From: Nocardia sp. NBC_01503 | GTDB lineage: Bacteria; Actinomycetota; Actinomycetes; Mycobacteriales; Mycobacteriaceae | Direction: 5' to 3' | Assembly (NCBI RefSeq): GCF_036327755.1 | Contig: NZ_CP109596.1 | Coordinates: 2,728,001-2,792,000 of the forward strand | Length of the DNA: 64,000 bases | Shown: in pieces, positions 18,371-26,945 of the stretch | Layout of the letters: each line of letters begins with the position of its first letter | Numbering within the stretch: the first letter of the stretch is position 1 | Notes under the pieces: model-generated | The model's input: the letters and a program-made list of their open reading frames with translations, nothing else | What the model was told of the DNA's origin: nothing | The model's database searches: none | Made by a program: the position numbers and the translations under genes

Positions 18371-18691
18371 ATGGACAGACGACGGCTGCTGACTCGGCTC
18401 GCGGCGGCCACCGCTGGCACCCTGCTCGGATCGGGCGAGGCGCGCGCCGACTTCCCCTTCGGCGCCGGATCATCCGGCGGTCTGCTGCCGCCGAATCTAC
18501 TTCCCGGAGCGACACTTCCGCCGATCGCACCGCGCGCCGCCATCGGCCCGGGCACCATCAGCGCGCTGCCCGGTGACGGAAACAGTATGGCGTCACCCAA
18601 CCCGCTCCGTCATCCCGGCCACGAGCATGCCGGGATGACGGAGTGGGGTGTCAGGCGACGATATTCACCAGGCGGCCGGGAACCACGATGA
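18371..18691 (+). pseudogene. Truncated Tat-signal protein, N-terminal remnant
   Basis: The frame starts with a twin-arginine signal peptide (MDRRRLLTRLAAATAGTLL, cleavage after GEARA). About 45 residues rich in Pro, Leu and Gly follow (LLPPNLLPGATLPPIAP). At about 18605 it runs into a dispersed palindrome and then antisense to the end of leuS, so the natural C-terminal domain is missing. The remaining part resembles the leader of actinobacterial polysaccharide deacetylases, but that identification is tentative. The break at the repeat suggests a deletion or insertion event there. Confidence 0.5.
18605..18643. repeat. Dispersed palindromic repeat, copy D (perfect 15-bp stem)
   Basis: CTCCGTCATCCCGGC (18605-18619) pairs perfectly with GCCGGGATGACGGAG (18629-18643) around a 9-base loop. 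It is the most symmetrical of the four copies. It ends eight bases from the leuS stop codon and truncates the upstream Tat-signal frame, and could act as the leuS terminator. Confidence 0.8.
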
Positions 18692-21527
18692 TCTTGCGAG
18701 GTTCCTTGCCGCCCAACAGCTCCGCGATCTTCTCGTCCGCCAGGGCGGCGGCCTGTACCGCGGCCTGATCGGCGGCGGCCGGGACGCTGACGCGGCTGCG
18801 GACCTTACCGTTCACCTGGATCGGGTACTCGACCGAATCCTCCACCAGCAGTGCGGGATCCGCGGCCGGGAACGGGCCGTGCGCCAGGGATGCGGTGTGG
18901 CCCAGGCGTTCCCACAGCTCCTCGGCGATATGCGGGGACATCGGGGCCAGCATCAGGACCAGGGGCTCGACCAGGGCGCGCGGTGCGCCGTCGCCGAAGT
19001 TCTTGGTCAGATAGTTGGTCAGCTCGATCAGCTTCGCCCCGGCGGTATTGTCCCGCAGGTTGGCGTAGTCGTCGTCCACACCGGCGATCGTCTTGTGCAC
19101 CAGGCGCAGTGCCTCGCCCGAGGGTTCGGCGTCGGTGACCCGGATGGCGCCGGTCTCCTCATCCACCACCAGTCGCCATACCCGCTGCAGGAAGCGCTGC
19201 GCGCCCACCACATCCTTGGTGGACCAGGGGCGTGAGGCATCCAGCGGGCCCATGGACATCTCGTAGAAGCGGAAGGTGTCCGCGCCGTACGCCTCGTACA
19301 TCTCGTCCGGGGAGACGGCGTTCTTCAGCGATTTGCCGATCTTGCCGTACTCCTGGAAGACCTCGATCTCCACACCGGACGTGTTGGTCCAGAAGAACTT
19401 TCCGCCCCGCTCCACGATCTCGGCGGCGGGCACGTACGCGCCACGCTCATCGGTGTAGGCGAAGCCCTGGATATAGCCCTGGTTGAACAGGCGGCGGTAC
19501 GGCTCGCTCGAGGACACATCGCCCAGATCGAACAGCACCTTCTGCCAGAAGCGCGCGTACAGCAGGTGCAGTACGGCGTGCTCCACACCGCCGATGTACA
19601 GATCGACACCGCCCGGATCCCGCGGACCGTGCTCGGCGGTGCGCGGACCCAGCCAGTACTGCTCGTTCTCCTTGGCGCAGAACGCCTCCGAGTTGGTGGG
19701 GTCCGCGTAGCGCAGCTGGTACCAGGAGCTGCCCGCCCAGTTGGGCATGACATTGGTATCGCGGCGGTACCGCTTGGGGCCGTCACCCAGATCCAGCGTG
19801 ACATGCACCCAGTCGGTGGCCTTGGCCAGCGGCGGGGACGGCTCGGAGTCGGCGTCGTCCGGATCGAAGGTGACCGGGGCGAAGTCCTCGATCTCCGGCA
19901 GTCGTACCGGCAGCATGGATTCCGGCAGCGCGTGCGCCGCGCCGTCCTCGTCGTAGACGATGGGGAAGGGCTCGCCCCAGTAACGCTGGCGGGCGAACAG
20001 CCAGTCGCGCAGCTTGTACTGGATGGTGCCCTTACCGTGGCCATTGGCCTCCAGCTCGGAGATGACCTTCGCCTTGGCGGCGTCGATCTCCAGACCGTCC
20101 AGATAGCCGGAGTTCACCAGGGTGCCCTCGCCGGAGTACACGGCCTCCGAGACATCGCCGCCCGCGACCACTTCCACGATCGGCAGGCCGAAGGCGGAGG
20201 CGAACTCCCAGTCGCGCGCATCGTGACCGGGGACGGCCATGATCGCGCCGGTGCCGTAGCCACTCAGCACGTAGTCGGCGATGAAGATCGGCACGCGTGC
20301 GCCGTTCACCGGATTGGTGGCGTACGAGCCCAGGAAGACGCCGGTCTTCTCCTTGCTCTCCTGCCGCTCCAGATCGGACTTCGCCGCGATCGACTTACGG
20401 TATGCGGCAACGGCTTCCGCTGGAGTGTCTGCCCCGCCGAAGGTCCAGCGGGCATCGGTGCCGGACGGCCAGGACGACTCGGTCAGCCGGTCGACCAGCT
20501 CGTGCTCGGGGGCCAGCACCACATAGGTGGCGCCGAACAGGGTGTCCGGGCGGGTGGTGAAGACCTCGATGATGTCCGAGCCCGCCTCGAACTTGACCTG
20601 CGCGCCGCGCGAACGCCCGATCCAGTTGCGCTGCATGGACTTCACATTGTCCGGCCAGTCCAGCTCGTCCAGGTCGTCGACCAGGCGATCGGAGTACGCG
20701 GTGATCCGCATCATCCACTGCCACAGGCGCTTACGGAACACCGGGAAATTGCCGCGCTCACTGCGGCCGTCGGCGGTGACCTCCTCATTGGACAGCACCG
20801 TGCCCAGACCCGGGCACCAGTTGACCATCGAATCGGTCTGGTACACCAGGCGATACGAGTCGACCAGGGCATTGCGCTCGGCCGGGGTCAGCTCGCTCCA
20901 GGCGCGGTCGTCGCCATTGATGGCGCGCTTACCGCTCTCGAATTCGGTGATCAGCTCGGCGATCGGGCGGGCCTTACCCTGACCCGCGTCGTACCAGGCG
21001 TTGTAAATGCGCAGGAAGATCCACTGCGTCCATTTGTAGTACTCGGGATCGGTGGTCGCGAAGGAGCGGCGGCGATCGTGGCCCAGGCCCAGTCGATCCA
21101 GCTGACGCTGCATATTCGCGATATTGGATTCGGTGGTCACCCGCGGATGCGCACCCGTCTGCACCGCGTACTGCTCGGCGGGCAGGCCGAAGGCGTCATA
21201 ACCCAGGGCGTGCAGCACATTCCGGCCGCGCATGCGATGGAAGCGCGCGAACACATCGGTGGCGATATAGCCCAGCGGATGTCCCACATGCAGGCCCGCA
21301 CCCGACGGGTACGGGAACATGTCCTGCACGAACAGTTTGTCGGCGGGGGTCTCGCCCCGCAGCGGGCCTACCGGATTGGGCGCGTGGAAGGTGCCACGCT
21401 CCTGCCACGCCCGCTGCCACTTCTGTTCGACCCGGCCCGCCAGTTCGGCGTTGTAACGGTGTGCGGGCACATCGCTGGCCCCACCCGCCGCCGCGGTGGG
21501 TGTGTCGGTTGCACGAGTGTCCTGCAC
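18651..21527 (-). CDS. leuS: Leucyl-tRNA synthetase
   Basis: A 958-residue class Ia aminoacyl-tRNA synthetase that charges tRNA-Leu. The HIGH-type motif is in [12 protein letters not shown] (about residue 80) and the KMSKS-type motif is KIGKSLKN. An editing (CP1) insertion, with [12 protein letters not shown] and [15 protein letters not shown], lies between. An anticodon-binding domain and the typical C-terminal extension complete it. The N-terminal extension of about 25 residues is rich in Ala and Thr. The gene is divergent from the SdpI-like gene. Confidence 0.97.
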   Translation of the reverse strand: MQDTRATDTPTAAAGGASDVPAHRYNAELAGRVEQKWQRAWQERGTFHAPNPVGPLRGETPADKLFVQDMFPYPSGAGLHVGHPLGYIATDVFARFHRMRGRNVLHALGYDAFGLPAEQYAVQTGAHPRVTTESNIANMQRQLDRLGLGHDRRRSFATTDPEYYKWTQWIFLRIYNAWYDAGQGKARPIAELITEFESGKRAINGDDRAWSELTPAERNALVDSYRLVYQTDSMVNWCPGLGTVLSNEEVTADGRSERGNFPVFRKRLWQWMMRITAYSDRLVDDLDELDWPDNVKSMQRNWIGRSRGAQVKFEAGSDIIEVFTTRPDTLFGATYVVLAPEHELVDRLTESSWPSGTDARWTFGGADTPAEAVAAYRKSIAAKSDLERQESKEKTGVFLGSYATNPVNGARVPIFIADYVLSGYGTGAIMAVPGHDARDWEFASAFGLPIVEVVAGGDVSEAVYSGEGTLVNSGYLDGLEIDAAKAKVISELEANGHGKGTIQYKLRDWLFARQRYWGEPFPIVYDEDGAAHALPESMLPVRLPEIEDFAPVTFDPDDADSEPSPPLAKATDWVHVTLDLGDGPKRYRRDTNVMPNWAGSSWYQLRYADPTNSEAFCAKENEQYWLGPRTAEHGPRDPGGVDLYIGGVEHAVLHLLYARFWQKVLFDLGDVSSSEPYRRLFNQGYIQGFAYTDERGAYVPAAEIVERGGKFFWTNTSGVEIEVFQEYGKIGKSLKNAVSPDEMYEAYGADTFRFYEMSMGPLDASRPWSTKDVVGAQRFLQRVWRLVVDEETGAIRVTDAEPSGEALRLVHKTIAGVDDDYANLRDNTAGAKLIELTNYLTKNFGDGAPRALVEPLVLMLAPMSPHIAEELWERLGHTASLAHGPFPAADPALLVEDSVEYPIQVNGKVRSRVSVPAAADQAAVQAAALADEKIAELLGGKEPRKIIVVPGRLVNIVA

Positions 21528-21651
21528 GGTCCTGCCTTCTTATTCCTAGCCGATCCCCGATAAGGTCGCTCACCAGGGTAAAGCGTGCACACCGCTGCGC
21601 CCAAAAGGGGTAACGACCTCGCGCACCAACGCACCGGGGAGAAATATTCGA

Positions 21652-21742
21652 GGTTCGCGGCCGTCCCGCTTCCGGACCGAGCGGAGGGAGGGAAGCGGCG
21701 GGACACCCAGGGCCGCGAGCCCTACCGGAGCGGAGCGGAGGT
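21652..21742 (+). repeat. GTTCGCGGCCC hairpin element, copy 2 (supplies RBS)
   Basis: The outer stem is GGTTCGCGGCC (21652-21662) with GGCCGCGAGCC (21711-21721). The inner stem pairs GTCCCG with CGGGAC and CTTCC with GGAAG, with a short bulge. The tail CGGAGCGGAGCGGAGG ends four bases before the TTG start of the SdpI-like gene, so the element's own tail forms the Shine-Dalgarno sequence. Confidence 0.72.
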
Positions 21743-21745
21743 AAA

Positions 21746-22165
21746 TTGAACGCCGTGTTGGTTGTCGCGATGATTCTGTTTGTTCTGTCGGCTGTCGCCG
21801 TGGTCACCGGAGTGCTCGGACTGACCGGCACGCTGCCCGGCAACCGCTATTTCGGGGTGCACTCCGAGGCCGCGGTGAAGTCGGAAGAGAACTTCAAGCT
21901 GGCCAATCGCGTGGCCGCGCCGACCACCATCGTGGCCGGACTGCTGCTCGCCGCCGGTGCGGCGGTCGCGCTGGTCGGCGGCGGTATCGCCGGGATTCTG
22001 ATCCCGCTGGCGGCCGTGGTCATCGCGTTCTTCACCCTCGGCGCGGGTGCGCTCGCCGCCGAGAAGGCCCTCGAGGCCGCGGCCCCCGCCGAAGAGGTCG
22101 GCGGCTGCGGTAGCGCCTGCGGTTCCTGCTCGCTGCGCGATACCTGCGCGCCCGCCACGAACTGA
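21746..22165 (+). CDS. SdpI-like membrane protein with Cys-rich C-terminus
   Basis: A 139-residue membrane protein with three hydrophobic segments (about residues 3-25, 55-78 and 82-105). The sequence LPGNRYFGVHSEAAVKSEENF followed by ANRVAAP resembles the cytoplasmic loop of the SdpI immunity-protein family. The C-terminus carries CGSACGSCSLRDTC, four or five closely spaced Cys that could bind metal or form disulfides. It starts at TTG with the ribosome binding site provided by the repeat tail (the GTG at 21755 is an alternative). Function is unknown; SdpI relatives protect against a membrane toxin, but no such toxin gene is adjacent. Confidence 0.7.
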   Translation: MNAVLVVAMILFVLSAVAVVTGVLGLTGTLPGNRYFGVHSEAAVKSEENFKLANRVAAPTTIVAGLLLAAGAAVALVGGGIAGILIPLAAVVIAFFTLGAGALAAEKALEAAAPAEEVGGCGSACGSCSLRDTCAPATN

Positions 22166-22184
22166 TTCCGCGACCGATCCGTTC

Positions 22185-22613
22185 CTAGCGGAGGCTTTTG
22201 CGCATCCAGATGTGCGGGATGCCCGCGTCATCGCCGATCTCGCCGTACGCCTCGTAGCCGAGCCGCTCATAGAAGCCCCGGGCGTGGGTCTGCGAATGCA
22301 GTTCGATCGCACTGAGACCACGCTCACGCGCACGCTCCTCGATGGCCCGGACCAAGGCCACGCCCACACCGGTGCCCCGCGACTCCGGCAATACCGCGAG
22401 GCGGCCGAGCACGCCCACGTTCTCGCGCACGAGCAGTCGGCCCGCGCCCATGGGTTGTCCGTCGAGCCGGGCGAGGAAGTGATCGGCGATGGCGTCCAGT
22501 TCGTCGAGCTCCAACTCCTGCGGTACACCCTGTTCGGCGACGAACACCTTCATCCGGATGTCGTACGCGTCGGCCAGGTCCCGCTCGGTGCTGACGGTGA
22601 CTACCTCGATCAT
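22185..22613 (-). CDS. GNAT family N-acetyltransferase
   Basis: A 142-residue Gcn5-related acetyltransferase (ElaA/GNAT type). The acetyl-CoA binding region reads LPESRGTGVGVALVRAIEERA (about residues 79-99), giving the R/Q-x-x-G-x-G/A pyrophosphate loop. The RGFYERLGYEAYGE motif follows near the C-terminus. The substrate is unknown. It lies tail to tail with the SdpI-like gene and just upstream of the cupin gene on the same strand. Confidence 0.88.
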   Translation of the reverse strand: MIEVVTVSTERDLADAYDIRMKVFVAEQGVPQELELDELDAIADHFLARLDGQPMGAGRLLVRENVGVLGRLAVLPESRGTGVGVALVRAIEERARERGLSAIELHSQTHARGFYERLGYEAYGEIGDDAGIPHIWMRKSLR

Positions 22614-22627
22614 GCGGCCAGCATGCC

Positions 22628-23038
22628 TCAGCGTGCGGTGTCACCCTGTGCACAGGGTGGGGTGGGGACGGTCCGGGAGAGCGGACTCCCGGCCGGATTC
22701 AGGTAGAGCACGGTGAGCCGCACCGGACGCGCACCGGGATTGCGGGCCAGGTGCGCGTGCGCGCTTCCGCTCGGTTCGCGGAAGATCCGCCACGGGCGTT
22801 TGGTGACCGGTACGCAATCGGTGCCCGGATGGTATAGCGGACCGCCGGTGACCAGGACGAACAGTGTCCCGTCGTGATAGTGCCAGCCGCTCTGCCCGCC
22901 GGGACCGATGATCGTCTGACGCAGTACGAATTCCCTACCGGCGCAGGTGAATCGGATCAGTTCACGGCTGCGGGTACCGAATGCCGGGGCCGGATTCGCC
23001 CGGAAGCCGCGCTCGGGATCTCGTGCCAGGAATGCCAT
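22628..23038 (-). CDS. Cupin-domain protein
   Basis: A small (136-residue) beta-barrel protein. The cupin metal-binding pattern is visible in GWHYHDGTLFVLVTGG (about residues 46-61) and in the second half at SGSAHAHLARNPG. The start at 23038 is the first ATG with cupin-like sequence; the frame is open to 23305 and no clear ribosome binding site was found. The family is often sensory or enzymatic, and the function here is unknown. It follows the His-rich protein gene on the same strand. Confidence 0.65.
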   Translation of the reverse strand: MAFLARDPERGFRANPAPAFGTRSRELIRFTCAGREFVLRQTIIGPGGQSGWHYHDGTLFVLVTGGPLYHPGTDCVPVTKRPWRIFREPSGSAHAHLARNPGARPVRLTVLYLNPAGSPLSRTVPTPPCAQGDTAR

Positions 23039-23102
23039 GGACGAATGATCGCGCAGTGGCGGCCGACTCGACAGCGCGACCGCCCACGCGTCCTCCGGCG
23101 AG

Positions 23103-23399
23103 TCAGTGGTCGTCGTAGTGCCCGGCGTGCGCCGCGTGCCGGTGGCCGTCATGGATGTAGTCGACGTGATCGCCGTGCGGCACCGCGACATGCCCGCAAG
23201 CCGGGCCGTGCTCATGGTCGTGGCTGTCATGGGTGATATGCCCGGCGGGCTCGCACTCGTCGAAATGGCCGTCGTGTTCGCGATGCAGATGGCCGTCGTG
23301 CACATAGTCGATATGGTCGCCGTGCGGAACGGCTACATGCCCGCAACTTGGACCGTGAACATGATCATGACCGCTATGAGCGGCATGAACCTGCGACAT
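23103..23399 (-). CDS. Histidine-rich metal-binding protein with internal repeat
   Basis: A 98-residue protein in which about one residue in four is His. It consists of two similar halves, each containing HGPxCGHVAVPHGDH followed by DYxHDGH. The GHDHVHGPSCGH pattern is typical of small actinobacterial zinc- or nickel-binding proteins, some annotated loosely as zinc transporter components, but there is no membrane segment. The start ATG has GGAAAGGGAG five bases upstream. Inference: a cytoplasmic metal store or chaperone, probably for zinc. No clear Zur operator was recognised in the short upstream region. Confidence 0.75.
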   Translation of the reverse strand: MSQVHAAHSGHDHVHGPSCGHVAVPHGDHIDYVHDGHLHREHDGHFDECEPAGHITHDSHDHEHGPACGHVAVPHGDHVDYIHDGHRHAAHAGHYDDH

Positions 23400-23523
23400 G
23401 GAACTCCCTTTCCGAGATGGACAGGACAATCCAGCAAACAGGTACGGACATTAGCACCCATGCATCTGTCGAGACCGGGGTACCCGGCGCATGCGTTCTC
23501 GCCGAACCGATGTCCGTGCCGAT

Positions 23524-23913
23524 TCAGCGATTTCGCCAGCGCCGCAGCGGATCTCGTGAGCCGCGCGCCGGTGCGGGCAGTCCGAGCGCCGATGCGAAGG
23601 CCGCGGCGTCGGCGGCCGTCGAGTTCTTGGGGCGACTGCTCGCCCACTCCATGAATTTCGCGGTGAAGTCACCTCCGCAGGCATGTGCCAGTAGCGGAAA
23701 CCGCCGCGCCACCTCGTCCGCGCGCTTGTGCAGCAACGCGTGCGCGGTGGCGGAGATATCGGCCGCGTCGAATCCCGCGGGCACCGAAGCGCCCGCGACC
23801 AGGGCGCGCACCAGGGCCGCCTGCTGTTCCGCGAGTCTTCCGGATGGGTTGGGTGCGGATTCTCCCGGAGCCCCCTCACCCGCGACGCGTCCGCTCACGG
23901 CCCGGTCGCTCAT
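23524..23913 (-). CDS. Small MNIO-associated protein (candidate substrate-recognition partner)
   Basis: A 129-residue soluble helical protein that I recall as resembling the small SCO6045-type proteins encoded next to DUF692 genes in Streptomyces. Notable stretches are QQAALVRALVAGASVPAGFD near residue 30 and KFMEWASSRPKNSTAADAAAF near 92. It overlaps the MNIO gene by ATGA, so it is translationally coupled as third gene of the operon. MNIO enzymes usually need a small partner that recognises the substrate peptide, and this protein is the natural candidate. Confidence 0.65.
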   Translation of the reverse strand: MSDRAVSGRVAGEGAPGESAPNPSGRLAEQQAALVRALVAGASVPAGFDAADISATAHALLHKRADEVARRFPLLAHACGGDFTAKFMEWASSRPKNSTAADAAAFASALGLPAPARGSRDPLRRWRNR

Positions 23914-24923
23914 GCGGAGAGCGCGGGGCGCAGGTGGATGGGTGGGCGGCCGGAGGCGGTGGCGATGGAATTCAATTCGGCCGCGAGTTCCGCTGCGGGG
24001 GGATAGTTTCCGTCTCGTTCGAGCATGAGCGGGACCGGACGATCCGCGGTGAATTCGGCGACCAGTGCCAGCACCTCGGCGGGTACCGGGTGCGAATGTG
24101 TGTCGTGGTACCGGCCGCCCATCTCGTGCCCGCCCGCGATATGGCAGTAGGCGAGGCGTTCGGTCGGCAGTCGCAGTAACTCGGTGAGCGGATCACGAGA
24201 TCTGTTCCGCGCGTTGGCATACAGGTTCGCGATATCGATGAGAAGGTGAACGCCGGTACGCTCCACCAACTCCTGGAGGAACTCCGCTTCGGTGAACTCC
24301 GCGTCCGGCCATTCGAACAGTGCGGCGATATTCTCCACGGCCAGGGGCACGTCCAGCTCACCCTGGGTGCGGGAGATATTGCGCGCCAGCACATCCAACG
24401 CCTCGCGCGTGCGCGGCACCGGCAGCAGATGCCCGGCCTCCACCCCATCCGCGCGTACGAAGGCGATGTGCTCGCTCACCAAAGGCGATCCCAGCGCCCG
24501 CGCGCACTCGGCCAGAAGTGCGACCCGATCGGGATCCACCGCCTCCGCCCCGCCCAGTGACAGTGAAATGCCGTGTGGCACTGCCGCCATACCACCGGCT
24601 ATGAGCAGCGCGAGCTCCTCCGGGACCGCGATAGCGCTGTGCCGCCGACGCTTTCGCGCGGCCGCGTGCCCCCGGTCCGGCGTGACTGGTGCGCGCCGCC
24701 GCACGCGCAACGCGCCGAACCAGCCGCCGCGCCGCGAACCAGCATGCGGTGCCAGCGATTCCGCGATGACCTCACAGAATCCGATCCCGTCCAGCGCCGC
24801 GATCATGCCGCAGATCTCGGGCCGCCAGCCGACTCCGATCGCCCCGGCCGGCAGCGGATTCTTGGATTCGGGTCGCCGCACTCGATCCGCGGTTTCATCG
24901 GCGGTGCGGACGGTGGGCGTCAT
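23910..24923 (-). CDS. MNIO (DUF692) multinuclear iron-dependent oxidase
   Basis: A 337-residue TIM-barrel protein of the DUF692/MbnB family. Family members use two or three iron ions to modify Cys or nearby residues in ribosomal peptides. Likely metal-ligand motifs are present in order: EVIAES, HGISLSLGG, VSEHIAFVRADG, AVENIAALFEWP, LIDIANLYANARN, CHIAGGHE, DTHSHPVP and LERDGNYPP. The frame extends to 24959, but the ATG at 24923 overlaps the stop of the upstream membrane protein gene (ATGA) and is the coupled start. It also overlaps the small partner gene. The product should modify a Cys-containing partner, most plausibly the adjacent Cys-tailed membrane protein. Confidence 0.88.
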   Translation of the reverse strand: MTPTVRTADETADRVRRPESKNPLPAGAIGVGWRPEICGMIAALDGIGFCEVIAESLAPHAGSRRGGWFGALRVRRRAPVTPDRGHAAARKRRRHSAIAVPEELALLIAGGMAAVPHGISLSLGGAEAVDPDRVALLAECARALGSPLVSEHIAFVRADGVEAGHLLPVPRTREALDVLARNISRTQGELDVPLAVENIAALFEWPDAEFTEAEFLQELVERTGVHLLIDIANLYANARNRSRDPLTELLRLPTERLAYCHIAGGHEMGGRYHDTHSHPVPAEVLALVAEFTADRPVPLMLERDGNYPPAAELAAELNSIATASGRPPIHLRPALSA

Positions 24924-25873
24924 CCGCCGCAACCTCCGCCGCCGCAGCTGCTTCCACAACTGCCGCTACTGCAACTGCTGCCGCCGCCGCTGTCGCCGCT
25001 CGAGCAGTTGGAGCTGGAGCTGGAGCAGCTGCCGCCCGAGCCGCTGGCGCCGCCCGCGGCGAGAGTGCCGGTGGCGCCGGCCAATCCGGGGTCGAGGCTC
25101 CACAGCACCATGGCGCCGAACAGGGCGGTGGCCATGGCGGCGCTATCCGGACCGTAGGCGGCGTAGGCGGGGGCGTTATTGGGGCGCAGGTGGCCGTTGC
25201 GCTGCATGGATTCCTGTTTGGCGATGCGGCCGCGACGGGTCAGCCGGGGTGCGCGCTGGACCAGGAACGCGCAGCTGAGCACCACTACGAGGGCGAGTGC
25301 CAGGTATCCGATGGGGTGCCGGTTGGCGATACCCGCGAACATGCGGACGATGCCGAAGACCAGCAGTGCCCAGAGCGGAAGCGCCGACAGCAGCAGCGCC
25401 TTTCGCTGTTCACCACCGATCAGGTAGCCGCGATCGGTGAGCGAATTGCGCAGCGCCGCGATCGATTCGCGGCTGGCGCGGGCGAGGTGGCCGACATGCC
25501 GGTGGCGCGCATCGGCGCCGACCATGTACCGGTGCATGCTGCGCGACACCTGGTCCAGGCTCTGCTGTTCGGTACCGCTGGGTGAGCGTGTGGGCGCACC
25601 GGTGGAGTCGATGAGTTGATGCCCGCGCAATTGGGCGAGTCCGGCGAGCACCGGCCGCCGATCGTCGAAGAGCATGGCGGTCTCGACCGGCGACAGGGCG
25701 GTGGCCAGATGCGCCCGGGAGTGGTCGGTGCGAATGATCCTGGCCCGCTGGGTGAACCCGTATACCGCCGCCGCCAGTCCCAGCAGTACGTACCCGGCGA
25801 GGAACTGTGGGCCGGAGATACCCCAGGTATCGGCGGCGATCCGGCTCGCGGCCAGTGCGGTCCCAGGGACCAT
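24920..25873 (-). CDS. TIGR04222-type membrane protein with Gly/Ser/Cys-rich tail (candidate MNIO substrate)
   Basis: A 317-residue protein. The N-terminus contains ADTWGISGPQFLAGYVLLG, the signature opening of the TIGR04222 membrane domain. A polar middle (about residues 45-165), transmembrane segments near 165-215 and a hydrophobic segment near 250-270 follow. The last 40 or so residues are almost only Gly, Ser and Cys, with six Cys at short intervals (motifs SCSS, NCSS, SSCGGGGCGG). It is first gene of a three-gene operon with all junctions ATGA. The tail resembles a modifiable core peptide fused to a membrane anchor, which is inference. Confidence 0.82.
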   Translation of the reverse strand: MVPGTALAASRIAADTWGISGPQFLAGYVLLGLAAAVYGFTQRARIIRTDHSRAHLATALSPVETAMLFDDRRPVLAGLAQLRGHQLIDSTGAPTRSPSGTEQQSLDQVSRSMHRYMVGADARHRHVGHLARASRESIAALRNSLTDRGYLIGGEQRKALLLSALPLWALLVFGIVRMFAGIANRHPIGYLALALVVVLSCAFLVQRAPRLTRRGRIAKQESMQRNGHLRPNNAPAYAAYGPDSAAMATALFGAMVLWSLDPGLAGATGTLAAGGASGSGGSCSSSSSNCSSGDSGGGSSCSSGSCGSSCGGGGCGG

Positions 25874-25924
25874 GGCGTCTCCACCCCCGTGCGTTCGAAC
25901 AGTCGATCACCACCAGTATCGCCG

Positions 25925-25938
25925 TCCCACGGGTGGGA
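25925..25938. promoter_or_regulatory. Inverted repeat TCCCAC-GG-GTGGGA upstream of MNIO operon
   Basis: Six-base arms around a two-base spacer, in the 103-base divergent region between the MNIO operon and the symporter-like gene. It is a candidate operator for either side, and no regulator gene is adjacent. Confidence 0.35.
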
Positions 25939-25976
25939 TGTTAATAACGGAAATATCGGGCGATTAGCCTGGTTCG

Positions 25977-26945
25977 GTGCGATTTCTCAGCAAGTTCTAC
26001 ATCGACGGGTTCATTCTGTCGATTCTCGCCGTGGTCGTTCTGGCCAGCCTCTTCCCGGCCCGAGGCGAGGCCGCCGAGGTGGTGGGCTGGCTGACGAAAA
26101 TTGCCATCGCATTGCTGTTCCTGCTCTACGGCGCACGCCTGTCCACCCATGAGGCGATCACCGGCCTCAAGCATTGGCGACTGCATGCCACCGTGCTGGC
26201 CTGCACCTTCGTACTCTTCCCGATTCTCGGTGTCGCGGCCCGGGTGCTGGTGCCGCACATCCTGACCGAGGACCTGTATACCGGTCTGCTGTTCCTGTGC
26301 CTGGTGCCGTCCACGGTGCAGTCCTCGATCGCCTTCACCTCGATCGCCAAGGGCAATGTGGCGGGCGCGATCGTGAGCGCGACGCTCTCGAATCTGCTGG
26401 GCGTCTTCCTGACTCCGGCCCTGGTGATCCTGTTGATGAACACCACCGGTCAGACCCGGGTGGATCTCTCCTCGATCGTCGATATCGTGCTGCAGCTGCT
26501 GGTCCCGTTCTTCCTGGGCCAGTTGATCCGGCCGAAGGTGAAGGGTTTCCTGGCCCGCTATGCCGAGCCGACGAAGCTGGTGGACCGCGGCTCCATCCTG
26601 CTGGTGGTGTACAGCGCCTTCAGCGCGGGCATGGTGGAGGGCATCTGGCATGCCATGTCGCCGTGGCGGATTCTGCTGCTGGGCCTGGTCTGCTGTGTGC
26701 TGCTGGCGATCGTGATCGCCGTGACCTCGGCGCTGGGCCGGGCCCGGCACTTCGATCGCGGCGATCGGATCGTGGTGGTGTTCTGTGGTTCGAAGAAGTC
26801 ACTGGCCACGGGACTGCCGATGGCGACGGTGCTGTTCGCCGGTCACCCCATCGGCCTGATCGTGCTGCCGCTCATGATCTTCCACCAGGTGCAGCTGATC
26901 ACCTGTGCGGCGCTCGCACAGCGCTGGGCTCGGACCGCACCGTGA
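25977..26945 (+). CDS. Bile acid:sodium symporter-like membrane transporter
   Basis: A 322-residue protein with about nine or ten hydrophobic segments. It matches the SBF-like (bile acid:Na+ symporter) fold. LVPSTVQSSIAFTSIAKGN and SKKSLATGLPMATVLF are the characteristic crossing-helix motifs. The GTG start gives MRFLSKFYIDGFILSILAVV, a conserved opening. The natural substrate in bacteria is usually unknown (pantoate, steroids and other organic anions for relatives). It is divergent from the MNIO operon and convergent, with a 47-base overlap, with the aminotransferase gene. Confidence 0.85.
   Translation: MRFLSKFYIDGFILSILAVVVLASLFPARGEAAEVVGWLTKIAIALLFLLYGARLSTHEAITGLKHWRLHATVLACTFVLFPILGVAARVLVPHILTEDLYTGLLFLCLVPSTVQSSIAFTSIAKGNVAGAIVSATLSNLLGVFLTPALVILLMNTTGQTRVDLSSIVDIVLQLLVPFFLGQLIRPKVKGFLARYAEPTKLVDRGSILLVVYSAFSAGMVEGIWHAMSPWRILLLGLVCCVLLAIVIAVTSALGRARHFDRGDRIVVVFCGSKKSLATGLPMATVLFAGHPIGLIVLPLMIFHQVQLITCAALAQRWARTAP

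Noticed and set aside
19566..21563. A 665-codon open frame antisense to leuS
   Set aside because: It mirrors leuS codon structure in high-GC DNA, lacks recognisable domains and is Gly/Arg/His-rich, so it is a shadow frame.
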